A stretch of DNA of 38,189 nucleotides from an uncultured beta proteobacterium (GCA_903828665.1 CAIKMZ010000106.1:1-38189); one strand, 5' to 3'; numbered from the stretch's first letter, positions 14,946 to 23,444 are shown. The notes: generated by a model from the sequence alone, not told the origin. Program-made: numbers and translations.

Positions 14946-14961
14946 GCACATGACGATGTGC
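14946..14961 (-). repeat. Perfect hairpin in the cobB-cobU gap
   Basis: GCACAT (14946-14951) GACG ATGTGC (14956-14961) forms a 6-bp stem with a 4-base loop in the 56-base gap just upstream of cobU. It could be an mRNA processing or translation-control element. No function is shown. Confidence 0.3.
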
Positions 14962-14988
14962 CCTGCGTCCCGCGAGAAGGCAACGCGC

Positions 14989-16392
14989 TCAGTCATCGGT
15001 CTGTTCCGCCAAGGCGTGCGGGCAAGCGGAGCCGGGTGAGAACAGGCTGGCCGTGGCGGCGGGGCTGGATGCAAACCATGCGTGAAAGTAGCTGGCCCGA
15101 ATCGGACCCAATTGATAAAGGGCCTCACCCATTTCGGGTGCGGGTTCAGTGCCGGGTCGTGCCGTGCGAATACTGCTCGCCAGTGGCGTCACGCAGGTGG
15201 AGTAGTGAAACGTGTGTCCCCGCAGCAAATGCCCATCAAGCAGCAACTGCTGAGGACCCAATGCTGCCAGCCGTTTTTGCATCGTCACGATACCCGGCAA
15301 CAGGCCCCATTGCGCGTGGCTCTGCCCATCTACGGTGACCAGCTCGTCAAACAGAGCCATCATGCCGCCGCACTCGGCCCATACCGGCTTGTTTCGCGCC
15401 GCATGGGCACGCAGACTGTCGCGCATCTGGAGGTTGGCGGCCAGGCGCGCAGCGTGCAGCTCTGGATAACCACCCGGCAACCAGACCGCGTCACAGGCTG
15501 GCAGAGCACTGTCCGCCAGCGGCGAGAAGAACACCAACTCGGCACCCAGGGCCCTCAGGCAATCGAGATTGGCGGCGTAGATAAAACAGAATGCAACATC
15601 GCGTGCAACGGCGATCGTGCGGCCCGCCAGAGGTTTGAAATCAGGTTGCTGTCCGGAGTCGAGCTCAGTCGTAAACGTCACATCCCAGCGTTTCAGGTCA
15701 GTCAATGACATCATGCCAAGCGGGGTTGTGGCGATGGCATCGGCCGCCGCGTCAAGTCGTGCCAGGGCGTCCGTTACCTCGCTGGCCACCGTCAAGCCCA
15801 GGTGACGTTCGGGCAGGTTCATTGCGGGGTTACGCATCAGAGCTCCGAGCCAATGTTCGGGCTGACGCATATTTTCTTGCAACATGCCGGCATGGCGCTC
15901 ACTGGCGACCCGGTTTGCCAATACACCCGCCCATGGCAAGTCTGGTCGGTAATGCTGCAGGCCAAAGGCCAGCGCACCAAACGTGCCGGCCATGGCAGAC
16001 GCATCAATCACCGCGAGCACTGGCAAGGAGAACCGCTGTGCCAGATCGGCGGCGCTGGGATCGCCGTCGAATAAGCCCATGACGCCTTCCACAAGGATCA
16101 GATCGGCCTGCATTGCGGCTGCGGCCAGACGCGCGCGGCAATCTGCCTCACCCGTCATCCACAAGTCCATCTGATGCACCGGAGCACCGCTGGCCAAAGT
16201 GTGCCAATAGGGGTCCAGGAAATCTGGGCCGCATTTGAAAACCCGCACGCGATGGCCCTGACGGGTGTGCAAACGTGCCAGGGCTGCCGTCACCGTCGTC
16301 TTGCCCTGGCCGGACGCCGGGGCGGCAATCAGCAAGGCGGGACAACAAGCGCTGGCGGACATGAGCCCATCGTTCATAGAAGGCAAGTTCAT
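14989..16392 (-). CDS. cobB: Cobyrinic acid a,c-diamide synthase
   Basis: A 467-residue amidotransferase that amidates carboxylates a and c of cobyrinate using glutamine and ATP (CobB/CbiA type). The N-terminal dethiobiotin-synthetase-like domain begins LLIAAPASGQGKTTVTAALA and continues with FKCGPDFLDPYWHTLAS and LILVEGVMGLFDG. The C-terminal class I glutaminase domain starts near residue 265 and has WLPGGYPELHAARLAAN and the catalytic cysteine in PVWAECGGMMALFD. HTFHYS near the end fits the catalytic histidine. The start at 16392 overlaps the btuB stop (ATGA); in-frame ATGs at 16374 and 16359 are alternatives. The full set of active-site motifs is present. Confidence 0.92.
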   Translation of the reverse strand: MNLPSMNDGLMSASACCPALLIAAPASGQGKTTVTAALARLHTRQGHRVRVFKCGPDFLDPYWHTLASGAPVHQMDLWMTGEADCRARLAAAAMQADLILVEGVMGLFDGDPSAADLAQRFSLPVLAVIDASAMAGTFGALAFGLQHYRPDLPWAGVLANRVASERHAGMLQENMRQPEHWLGALMRNPAMNLPERHLGLTVASEVTDALARLDAAADAIATTPLGMMSLTDLKRWDVTFTTELDSGQQPDFKPLAGRTIAVARDVAFCFIYAANLDCLRALGAELVFFSPLADSALPACDAVWLPGGYPELHAARLAANLQMRDSLRAHAARNKPVWAECGGMMALFDELVTVDGQSHAQWGLLPGIVTMQKRLAALGPQQLLLDGHLLRGHTFHYSTCVTPLASSIRTARPGTEPAPEMGEALYQLGPIRASYFHAWFASSPAATASLFSPGSACPHALAEQTDD

Positions 16393-18206
16393 TGCGGCGC
16401 CCACTTGACGCTCGCATAGAACGAGCGGCCCGCCGTAGCGTAGGTACTGGCCAGTTCGTATTGCTTGTCGAGCAGGTTGTCTACTCGCGCGAGCAGACTC
16501 CAATCCTTTGACAACTGGATGCGCGCGTTCAGACCGAGCAAGCCGTAGCCAGGTAACACATTGGTGTTGGCAGCATCGTCATAACGCTGGTCGGAGAACT
16601 GTGCCTCGACGCCTAGCGTCCATTGGCCAAGCTTTGTGGCCGCAGCCAGCGTGCCATGCCGTTTGGCGCGACGCGCCAGCTGCTTTCTCGTGTCCTGATT
16701 GCGCGGATCCTGCAGGTCCAGTGATGCATTCAGGTTCAAGTCGCCAAGATGTTGTGCTGCGGTGAGCGTTATCCCCTCATACTGCGCGTGCGCCGTATTG
16801 GCATAGCAGCCATAAGCGGAGGCACAGGGTCCCGGAGCCGAGAACGTAATGAGATTGGAGACCTTGTTGTCAAAGATAACGATGCCGGCGCTGTAGCTGC
16901 CCTGCTCATAGCGCAACCCAACTTCCATGTTTCTCGCGCTCTCCGGATCCAGAGTGGAGACACCATAAGCACTGAATCGTTGGTAAAGCGTAGGTGCGCG
17001 AAAGGCGGTGGCCATCGAAGCGGTGGCGCGCCAATTTGGATTGAACGCATAGCCATAGGCGGCGCCTGCGGTGTGATGGCCGCCAAACTCGCTGTCTTCA
17101 TCCTGGCGCACATTGAGTTGCACCGTGTGCTGGCGGTCGCTGAAGCCGTAGCCCAGCGCCACGCCATCTTGTGATCGCCCCTGGTCGATCGGCGCATTTT
17201 CAAGATGATCCTGCTTGTGCTCCAGATCGGCCGTGAACAGGTGTTCGCGCTGATGGAATTCGTTGTGCAGCAGAAAGCTGCTCAGGTCGGTGACGGTGAG
17301 GTAGGGCGACGGTGCCGTCTGGTAGCGTTCGCGCGACTTGGAAAAGCTCAAGCGGGTACTCCAGGCGTCAGTCCATTGCGCCAGCCAATTCACGCCCTGT
17401 GCTTTGAGATTCTCCAGAGACCGGTCGTCCTTGCCCAAGCCGTTGTCGTACTGTGCATTCAGGTCGTTAGAGAGATACGTAGCTTCCAGTCTGTGCGCCT
17501 TGTTGATCTGCAAGCCAAGTTTCAGGTTTGCCGCCTGGCTGCGGTAACCGTCGAGGTCAGGGTTCTGGCTCGGTATCGGTCGAGCGTTATAGCCAGAACT
17601 CTGTTCATCGGCCAAGCCCAGGGAGAAGTCAAAGGGGCCACTGGCGCCGCTGAAACCGGCATCCAGTTTGCGTGTGCCGTAAGTGCCCACGCCGATGCCG
17701 ACAAACGGTGCGAAGCCATTGGCCCCGCGCTTGGTGAAGATTTGAATCACGCCACCCAGGGCGTCGGATCCGTACACCGCGGCCGCCGGGCCGCGCAGCA
17801 CCTCGATGTGATCTATTTGACTCAGTGGTATGGCTTCCCATGGCGCACCGCCAGTGGACTGGGAATCGATGCGCACGCCATCGACATAGACAGCCGTGAA
17901 GCGGGATTCGGCACCACGCAAGAACACACCGGTCGTGGTGCCCGGCCCGCCGTTTCGTTGAAATTCGATGCCCGGCAATCGACCCAGTAGGTCGGATAGC
18001 CCGGTGGCACCCATGCTTTCGATGCGACTGCGGTCCACAGGGGTGACGTCCGCCAGGAGTTCGCTCAGTGGTTGGGCGACACGGGTGGCGGTCACCACAA
18101 TTGGGCCCAGGGACGGGTTCTCAGGTGATTGGGCAAGCACGGGGAAAGCGCCAACCAAAGCGAGTGGGAGCACGAATGAACGTGCGCGAAAAATACAAGT
18201 TTTCAT
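16389..18206 (-). CDS. btuB: TonB-dependent vitamin B12 outer-membrane receptor
   Basis: A 605-residue outer-membrane beta-barrel that imports corrinoids with TonB energy. A signal peptide (MKTCIFRARSFVLPLALVGA) ends near PVLAQS. The TonB-box region GPIVVTATR lies at about residues 35-43. The plug domain follows, with LLGRLPGIEFQRNGGPGTTT, VFLRGAESRFTAVYVDGVRI and IEVLRGPAAAVYGSDALGGV. The barrel runs to the C-terminus, with the aromatic-terminated end FYASVKWAPQ and the usual RVDNLLDKQYELAS. ATG 18206 is chosen because it gives a good signal peptide; a TTG at 18224 is possible. It is the first gene behind the cobalamin riboswitch, so its expression should fall when B12 is plentiful. Confidence 0.93.
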   Translation of the reverse strand: MKTCIFRARSFVLPLALVGAFPVLAQSPENPSLGPIVVTATRVAQPLSELLADVTPVDRSRIESMGATGLSDLLGRLPGIEFQRNGGPGTTTGVFLRGAESRFTAVYVDGVRIDSQSTGGAPWEAIPLSQIDHIEVLRGPAAAVYGSDALGGVIQIFTKRGANGFAPFVGIGVGTYGTRKLDAGFSGASGPFDFSLGLADEQSSGYNARPIPSQNPDLDGYRSQAANLKLGLQINKAHRLEATYLSNDLNAQYDNGLGKDDRSLENLKAQGVNWLAQWTDAWSTRLSFSKSRERYQTAPSPYLTVTDLSSFLLHNEFHQREHLFTADLEHKQDHLENAPIDQGRSQDGVALGYGFSDRQHTVQLNVRQDEDSEFGGHHTAGAAYGYAFNPNWRATASMATAFRAPTLYQRFSAYGVSTLDPESARNMEVGLRYEQGSYSAGIVIFDNKVSNLITFSAPGPCASAYGCYANTAHAQYEGITLTAAQHLGDLNLNASLDLQDPRNQDTRKQLARRAKRHGTLAAATKLGQWTLGVEAQFSDQRYDDAANTNVLPGYGLLGLNARIQLSKDWSLLARVDNLLDKQYELASTYATAGRSFYASVKWAPQ

Positions 18207-18263
18207 GCAGGGAAATACCGACAAAAGCCATCACCGTCGTCCCCGACAGTGCATTAGCGTCAC

Positions 18264-18285
18264 GGTTGCACGCAAGCGTGCAACC
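18264..18285 (-). promoter_or_regulatory. Hairpin between riboswitch core and btuB, likely part of the expression platform
   Basis: GGTTGCACGC (18264-18273) AA GCGTGCAACC (18276-18285) is a perfect 10-base inverted repeat directly downstream of the B12 box on the minus strand. It is not followed by a U-run, so control at translation, or a loop-loop contact with the aptamer, is more likely than intrinsic termination. The btuB ATG lies 57 bases beyond. Confidence 0.55.
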
Positions 18286-18480
18286 ACCTTGTTGGCCGGT
18301 ATCCGGGCTGGTGGAACAACCTCCATCGCCTTCCCAAGCGCGTGTTCAGAACGCTCAGTGGCCATGATGGAAGCGGAATCGCGAAGGATTCGTCCACTTA
18401 CCGTTGCGGGGGCAGCGCAGGTTAGGTTCGCTGTTGACAGCAAACCCTCCTGCTTCCCGTTGAACTGCGGTGTGTGAACC
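18286..18480 (-). promoter_or_regulatory. Cobalamin (B12) riboswitch
   Basis: Read on the minus strand, conserved aptamer blocks occur in the right order: GGGAA (18454-18458), CTGCCCCCGCAACGGTAA (18398-18415), GCCACTG (18356-18362), GGGAAGGC, and the B12 box AGCCCGGATACCGGCC (18294-18309). These are the diagnostic parts of the cobalamin riboswitch family, which binds adenosyl- or other cobalamins and turns downstream genes off. The P3 arm is extended: GCAGG/CCTGC, then GGTTTGCTG/CAGCGAACC with a 4-base loop (18417-18453). It controls btuB and probably the whole btuB-cobB-cobU-btuFCD-cobO-bluB operon. Outer boundaries are approximate. Confidence 0.92.
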
Positions 18481-18943
18481 ACACCGCGAGCACCAACGGA
18501 TTAATTCTACAACTGAACGTCTTTGCTCAGTTGTGCAGTGAATTTTTTACTCAGCGTCGCCATTCAGCGCCCGGCCAATGCGTTCACATCTCGTGCTACC
18601 GATCTCTCATAGTCTCGATTGACTGCGCGCCCCTTCCGTGCGAGCTCGAAACTTGAGTCTCTGTGACCTTGGAAGTGAGATAACCCTCAGGCAGATGCGG
18701 CCCGTGCTACTTTGGCTCGATGCGCTCGGTCGGGCGGAACCACCGGGACTTTTCCCTTGATTGAACTCCGGCTCACACTCTTTGAGTGTGAGATTTCGAG
18801 CAGAAATTGCGGGTGTCGCGCACTCGACATATTGCACTGCAGCTAAGGGTATGACCTACTGTCTGCTTCACATCACTGCCCATAGAGTCGCAGTTAGTCA
18901 AATCAAGTACTCACCAGTAACTATTGTTTTTCAACACTATTTA
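18481..18943. other. Divergent promoter region between the B12 operon and the TetR-ligase operon
   Basis: No convincing gene lies in these 463 bases. Toward btuB there is an inverted repeat, ACAACTGA (18509-18516) / TCAGTTGT (18527-18534), next to a TAGAAT -10-like hexamer on the minus strand (18504-18509). Toward the TetR-ligase gene there is a perfect palindrome (18772-18792). The last 60 bases before the ATG at 18944 are AT-rich and lack a clear ribosome site. Confidence 0.5.
18772..18792. promoter_or_regulatory. Perfect palindrome, candidate operator for the TetR-ligase fusion
   Basis: CTCACACTC (18772-18780) TTT GAGTGTGAG (18784-18792) is a perfect 9-bp inverted repeat, 152 bases before the fusion gene. 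TetR dimers bind palindromes of this size, commonly upstream of their own gene. It has no adjacent T-run, so it does not look like a terminator. Confidence 0.4.
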
Positions 18944-21256
18944 ATGACAACTGAAGTTTCAATTAGAGCTGCCAAAACCAAGGGTCGAAAGGTTACCGAA
19001 CTGATCGATTCCCCCTGGGGTGCTGGCCGGGAGCGTGAGAAACAGCACAGTGCAAAGCGTGAGGCCGTGTTGATGGCGGCGGCCAGGCTGTTCACGCGCA
19101 AGGGCTTCCAGGGCACCTCTCTCGATGACATCGCGCACAGCCTGGGCGTGACAAAGCCGACCCTTTACTACTACATCAGCAACAAGGAGCAGATCCTCTT
19201 TGAATGTGTGGAACGCGGCCTTGCGTCATTTCGCACAGGCCTGGCGGAACTGGACGCAAAAGGGCACACTGGGCGCACGCGCTTGCGTCATGCGATGGAA
19301 CTGTATGCAGGCGTGGTGACCAGCGACTTCGGCCTGTGTGTCAGTCGCGTCGGAGAAGATCCGTTGTCGGAAGCCAGGCGGCATGAATTGCGTGCCTTGA
19401 AGGGACAGGTGGACGCCACCTTTCGTGCGCTCATCGCCCAGGGGATGGCAGAAGGGTGGATCGTCGTGGGTGACCCCGGCGTGGGTGCATATGCCGTGGT
19501 TGGCGCTATCAGCGGCATTGGTCGCTGGTATCGCCCCGAGTCGCATTCGGCGCAAAGCCTGCGCGACGCGGTGACGCATTGCATTGAAATGCTCATGCGC
19601 GGCGTGCTCAGCGCACCAGCGGTCGAGCAGCCGGCGGGTCACGCAGCAAGAGATGCATCGCTCCCGGGCATCCGCCGCGAAAGCCATTTCGATCACCGCG
19701 TGGTGCGATGCTACGTGGAGCGGCCTCGCAATGTTGCGCAAATGCTGAGCGCCGCAGTGGAATTGCTGCCCGACGGTCCGGCCATGGTGTGTGGCGAACT
19801 TCGTCTGAGCTGGCGGGAACTGCATCATGCCGCCGGCAAATGCGCGGGCGGACTGGCCCAGCGCGGCATCGCCGCCGGTGATCGCGTCGCCCTGTATCTC
19901 GGCAATGGCAGTGAGTTCATCATCGCCACGCTCGCATGCGCGTGGCTGGGCGTCGTGTTGGTTCCGATCAGCTCGCGCACACGGGGCCTTGAACTCGAAT
20001 ACTCGCTCAATGATTCCGGTGCCAGGGCGGTCATCTGTGAAGCGGAATTGGCCGGCCTCTTGCCACCGGCAGAAGCTCTGCAGCACCTGCATTTTCGATT
20101 CGTCACCGGGCCCGCCGGGCGCGACAGCTTCGAGACATTCGGTGCGCTGATGCAGGCCCAGCCGTGGACCGCGGCCCACGAAGCTTCCGAAGAGGACCTG
20201 GCCCTGCTGCTGTACACCTCGGGCACCACGGGGCGCCCCAAGGGGGCCATGGTCAGCCACCTCAACATCGTGCACTCGGTGATGCACTTTGCCAACGTCA
20301 TGAGAATGACCGACCAGGACCGCACCGTCGTAGCCGTTCCCCTGAGCCACGTCACGGGGCTGGTCGCGCAACTCTACACGGCGCTGCATTGCCGGGCCTG
20401 CATGGTGCTGATGCCGCAGTTCAAAGCGGCCGATTTTGTGCGGCTGGCCGTCACCGAACGCATGACCCACACCATCATGGTGCCCGCCATGTACAACCTG
20501 TGCCTGCTGCTGCCGGATCTGCAGACGCATGATCTGGGCAGCTGGCGCATCGGGGCCTATGGGGGCGCTTCGATGCCGACAGCCACCATCGACGCACTGA
20601 CCGAACGGCTGCCGGGACTGATGCTGATGAACGCCTATGGCGCGACCGAAACCTGCTCGCCTGCCACCATCATGCCCTACGGCCAGACGGCGGCACATCG
20701 CGACAGCGTCGGCCAGGTGGTCCCGTGCGGCGAGATCTGCATCGTCGACGAGCAGGGAAACGAACTGCCGCACGGCAGCGTGGGCGAGATCTGGATTGCC
20801 GGGCCGATGGTGGTCGCCGGCTACTGGAACAATTCACAGACCACGGCGACTGAATTTACCGGCGGCTTCTGGCGATCTGGCGATATCGGCAGTGTCGACG
20901 CTGACGGCTTTGTTCGCATCCTCGATCGCAAGAAGGATGTGATCATTCGCGGCGGATACAAGGTCTATTGCGCGGCCGTGGAAAACGTGCTGTGCGAGCA
21001 CCCCCAGGTCGTCGAGGCGGCTCTGGTGGGCGTGCCCTGTGCGGTCCTGGGCGAGCGGGTGCATGCCTTCCTGTGCGTGCGCGAACTCAGCCCACAGTCT
21101 CAGGCGTCCGCGATGCAGGCGTACTGCGCCAAGCTGCTGGCCGACTATGCCGTGCCGGAGACCTGGACCATTGGCACCGAGCCCTTGCCTCGAAACACCA
21201 ATGGCAAGATCGTCAAGCGTGAATTGCGCCAGACCTTGCGCGCGTCCCTTACCTGA
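18944..21256 (+). CDS. Fusion of a TetR-family regulator and an AMP-forming acyl-CoA ligase
   Basis: A 770-residue two-part protein. Residues 35-85 are a TetR helix-turn-helix (AARLFTRKGFQGTSLDDIAH, then LGVTKPTLYYYISNKEQ), followed to about 225 by a TetR-like ligand/dimer domain. Residues 245-770 are a complete ANL-superfamily ligase: YTSGTTGRPKGAM (424 on), NAYGATETCSPAT, RSGDIGSVDADGFVRILDRK, IIRGGYKVY, and the catalytic lysine in PRNTNGKIVKREL near 753. No stop or frameshift separates the halves. The start at 18944 is chosen because the upstream 61 codons look non-coding; no strong ribosome site is seen. The ligase half is closely related to the protein at 32953-34611. It heads an 18-kb operon. 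I infer a regulator that senses its own substrate or acyl-CoA product, but it could also be a regulator with a decayed enzyme activity. Confidence 0.9.
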   Translation: MTTEVSIRAAKTKGRKVTELIDSPWGAGREREKQHSAKREAVLMAAARLFTRKGFQGTSLDDIAHSLGVTKPTLYYYISNKEQILFECVERGLASFRTGLAELDAKGHTGRTRLRHAMELYAGVVTSDFGLCVSRVGEDPLSEARRHELRALKGQVDATFRALIAQGMAEGWIVVGDPGVGAYAVVGAISGIGRWYRPESHSAQSLRDAVTHCIEMLMRGVLSAPAVEQPAGHAARDASLPGIRRESHFDHRVVRCYVERPRNVAQMLSAAVELLPDGPAMVCGELRLSWRELHHAAGKCAGGLAQRGIAAGDRVALYLGNGSEFIIATLACAWLGVVLVPISSRTRGLELEYSLNDSGARAVICEAELAGLLPPAEALQHLHFRFVTGPAGRDSFETFGALMQAQPWTAAHEASEEDLALLLYTSGTTGRPKGAMVSHLNIVHSVMHFANVMRMTDQDRTVVAVPLSHVTGLVAQLYTALHCRACMVLMPQFKAADFVRLAVTERMTHTIMVPAMYNLCLLLPDLQTHDLGSWRIGAYGGASMPTATIDALTERLPGLMLMNAYGATETCSPATIMPYGQTAAHRDSVGQVVPCGEICIVDEQGNELPHGSVGEIWIAGPMVVAGYWNNSQTTATEFTGGFWRSGDIGSVDADGFVRILDRKKDVIIRGGYKVYCAAVENVLCEHPQVVEAALVGVPCAVLGERVHAFLCVRELSPQSQASAMQAYCAKLLADYAVPETWTIGTEPLPRNTNGKIVKRELRQTLRASLT

Positions 21257-21275
21257 TTGAACCGAGTACCTTCCC

Positions 21276-22247
21276 ATGATCAAGTTGCGCGCCACCCAGC
21301 AAACCATTGTCTTCACGCTCTTCATGCTGATGTTCCTCGGTTTTTCGTTTTTCCTGCAGGGCTTTGCGCAGGTCGACAACCTGCTGACCCTGCTGCAGAA
21401 CGTTGCCATTCTCGGCATCCTGGGCCTGGGCATGGCCGTGGTGGTGATCGGGCGCGGCATCGATATTTCGATGATTGCCGCCATGGCCGTCCCGTCCGGC
21501 TTCCTTCTGCAGCTCATGCAGAACGGCCACAGCGTCGGCGCCGCAGTCGCCATGGCGTTTGGCCTGTCGATGGCCTTTGGTCTGCTCAACGGATGGCTGA
21601 TTGCCTACGCCGAAGTACCCTCCTTGTTCACCACGCTGGCGAGCGGGCTGTTCCTGGCCGGTCTGGGGCAGGCGTTCATTTTTCAGCTGGAGGTTGTCCA
21701 GTGGCCGACCGCACTGGACGCCGTGGTGTGGATGGGGCGCGGCTCATTCGCAGGCATTCCCATGCCGGTGATCATGTTCGGGCTGGCGGCGGCCTTGCTG
21801 GCCTTGTTTCTTCAGCGCATGCGCGCCGGGGCTTTTATTTACGCGATGGGTGACAACCCGTTCAGCGCGCGCGCCACCGGCTTGCCAACACGCCCGATCA
21901 CGGTCCTGCAATATGTGCTGGCGGCGCTGATCGGCCTGTTTGCCGGTGTCGTGATGGCGGCTTCGGTAAACAGCATGCCGACCCGCATCTACAACTCGAC
22001 CATGGTCTATGACGTGGTGCTGGTCGTGGTGCTCGGTGGCATCGGCCTGTCGGGCGGCCGCGGCGGCGTGGTCAACGTGATCATCGGCACGCTGCTGATC
22101 GGCACCATGCTCAACGGCATGACGATCATGGACATTTCCTACTCGGTGCAAAACATTGTCAAGGGCGTGGTGCTTCTGGCCGCCATTCTGATCGATTCGG
22201 TCCTGAATCCACGCAACGAGGAAACCGCCCAGCAGGGTGACATCTAA
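21276..22247 (+). CDS. Ribose/rhamnose-type (RbsC family) ABC transporter permease
   Basis: A 323-residue inner-membrane permease of the BPD_transp_2 sugar subfamily. It shows about eight to ten hydrophobic segments, with the RbsC-type ILGLGMAVVVIGRGIDISMI (usual consensus VxTGGIDLSVG, so Gly-Gly is Arg-Gly here). It also has the coupling-loop sequence AMGDNPFSARATGLP and the glycine-rich VVLGGIGLSGGRGGVVNVII. It starts 19 bases after the fusion gene. It should form a heterodimeric channel with the permease domain encoded at 23445, since the cluster has one ATPase and one binding protein of this class. The class is named for sugars but also carries other polar ligands such as autoinducer-2 and erythritol. 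Confidence 0.88.
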   Translation: MIKLRATQQTIVFTLFMLMFLGFSFFLQGFAQVDNLLTLLQNVAILGILGLGMAVVVIGRGIDISMIAAMAVPSGFLLQLMQNGHSVGAAVAMAFGLSMAFGLLNGWLIAYAEVPSLFTTLASGLFLAGLGQAFIFQLEVVQWPTALDAVVWMGRGSFAGIPMPVIMFGLAAALLALFLQRMRAGAFIYAMGDNPFSARATGLPTRPITVLQYVLAALIGLFAGVVMAASVNSMPTRIYNSTMVYDVVLVVVLGGIGLSGGRGGVVNVIIGTLLIGTMLNGMTIMDISYSVQNIVKGVVLLAAILIDSVLNPRNEETAQQGDI

Positions 22248-22305
22248 GCAAAGCCAGGCGTCCGGCCTTCGAGGGCGCCAATTTCTAAAACCAAGGAGAC
22301 AAAGC

Positions 22306-23319
22306 ATGAAGATTGTTCGCAAAATCACCACCGCCGCCATAGGATTGGCGCTCGGTCTTTCAGCCGCAACGGCGTTCGCACAGGGCAAGGGACTCGACGA
22401 GCCCTTCCGCGACGGCTATAAGAAGGCGCTGGCCGGAAAGACCGTCGGCTACATTCCGGTGGCCATGGGCTTTGACCTGGCACAGGGCTGGTACATCGGC
22501 CTGAAGAAGGAACTGGAGCCCTCCGGCATGAAGGTTGTGGCGCGCGACCCGAACTGGAACACCAACGCCGGCGCCCAGGCCATGACTGCGCTGATCGCCG
22601 AGAAGCCTGCCGTCATCGTGCTGCACAACCCGGACGTGCAGACCTATGCCAAGCTGATCCAGAAGGCCGAGGCCGCGGGCATTTACGTGGTCCAGATCAA
22701 CATGCGCTCATCGCAGCCATCGACCGCTTTCGTGGGCGCTGACTGGGTGGACATCGGCGAGAGAAATGCTGAAGCCGTGGTGCAGTCGTGCAAGGGCAAG
22801 AGCAACAAGATTGCGATCGTTCAGGGCGCGCCCACTGCGGCCACCAGCGCCTACACGCTCAAGGGTGTGGAGAACGTTCTGGCCAAGAATCCACAGGTCA
22901 AGGTGGTGTCAAACCAGGCTGCCGACTGGGATGCGGCCAAGGCCAAGGCGCTGACACAGACCGTGCTCAAGCAGCACCCGGACCTGTGCGGCATCATCGG
23001 TTTCTGGGACGGCATGGATATCGGCACCGCCGCAGCGGTGAAGGAAGCCGGACTGACCGGTAAGGTCTACCTGGCCACCTCGGGCGGCGGCGAGCAGAAG
23101 GGTGCCTGCGACATGGTCAAGTCTGGCGGCTTTGACCTCGACATCAGCTACGACGTGCCGACCCAGGCCAGCAACATGGCCGCGATGATCAAGTGGCTGG
23201 TGCAAGGGGGTGTCAAGCCCGGTGCCGCCAAGCAAAACATCTACACGACGCTGATTCCGATCACCAAGGAAAACGCGTCATTGGACGGCACCTGCTGGAA
23301 GCTGACCGCGTCCAAGTGA
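22306..23319 (+). CDS. Ribose-type ABC transporter substrate-binding protein (Peripla_BP_4)
   Basis: A 337-residue periplasmic binding protein. The signal peptide MKIVRKITTAAIGLALGLSA ends near ATAFAQ. The mature part has GKTVGYIPVAMGFDLAQGW, DPNWNTNAGAQAMTALIAEK, VIVLHNPDVQTYAKLIQKA and IGFWDGMDIGTAAAVKEAG, the usual two-lobed pattern of RbsB/XylF-like proteins. A strong ribosome site (AAGGAGA, 22293-22299) precedes the ATG at 22306; an upstream in-frame ATG at 22237 overlaps the permease gene and is unlikely. It supplies the RbsC-type channel of this operon. The ligand-contacting residues are not those of a sugar I can name, so substrate remains open. Confidence 0.88.
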   Translation: MKIVRKITTAAIGLALGLSAATAFAQGKGLDEPFRDGYKKALAGKTVGYIPVAMGFDLAQGWYIGLKKELEPSGMKVVARDPNWNTNAGAQAMTALIAEKPAVIVLHNPDVQTYAKLIQKAEAAGIYVVQINMRSSQPSTAFVGADWVDIGERNAEAVVQSCKGKSNKIAIVQGAPTAATSAYTLKGVENVLAKNPQVKVVSNQAADWDAAKAKALTQTVLKQHPDLCGIIGFWDGMDIGTAAAVKEAGLTGKVYLATSGGGEQKGACDMVKSGGFDLDISYDVPTQASNMAAMIKWLVQGGVKPGAAKQNIYTTLIPITKENASLDGTCWKLTASK

Positions 23320-23444
23320 TCTTCCGCGTCCTCGTTCTGAGGTGACTGCGCCGCAATCGCGGTGGTGCCTGGTGCCACCCGATCCGGCCTGGTCATCGCA
23401 GTGCCTGGACACTCTTCTTCGTTGAACGTATCACTGGTCTGACC

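Noticed and set aside
18509..18550. Rho-independent terminator on the plus strand (inverted repeat followed by a T-run)
   Set aside because: The T-run starts about 10 bases after the stem, and no plus-strand transcript is expected to arrive here because the genes on both sides diverge.
18607..18837. A 76-codon minus-strand frame in the divergent region
   Set aside because: It has no ribosome site, no family pattern, and it spans the palindrome at 18772-18792.
18761..18943. Upstream extension of the TetR-ligase gene by 61 codons
   Set aside because: This part includes the perfect palindrome and AT-rich leader, has no TetR resemblance, and its start lacks a ribosome site.
19226..20773. A 515-codon open frame antisense to the TetR-ligase gene
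   Set aside because: It mirrors the GC-rich codons of the ligase, is rich in His, Gln and Arg with no family pattern, and the sense strand encodes clear ligase motifs.
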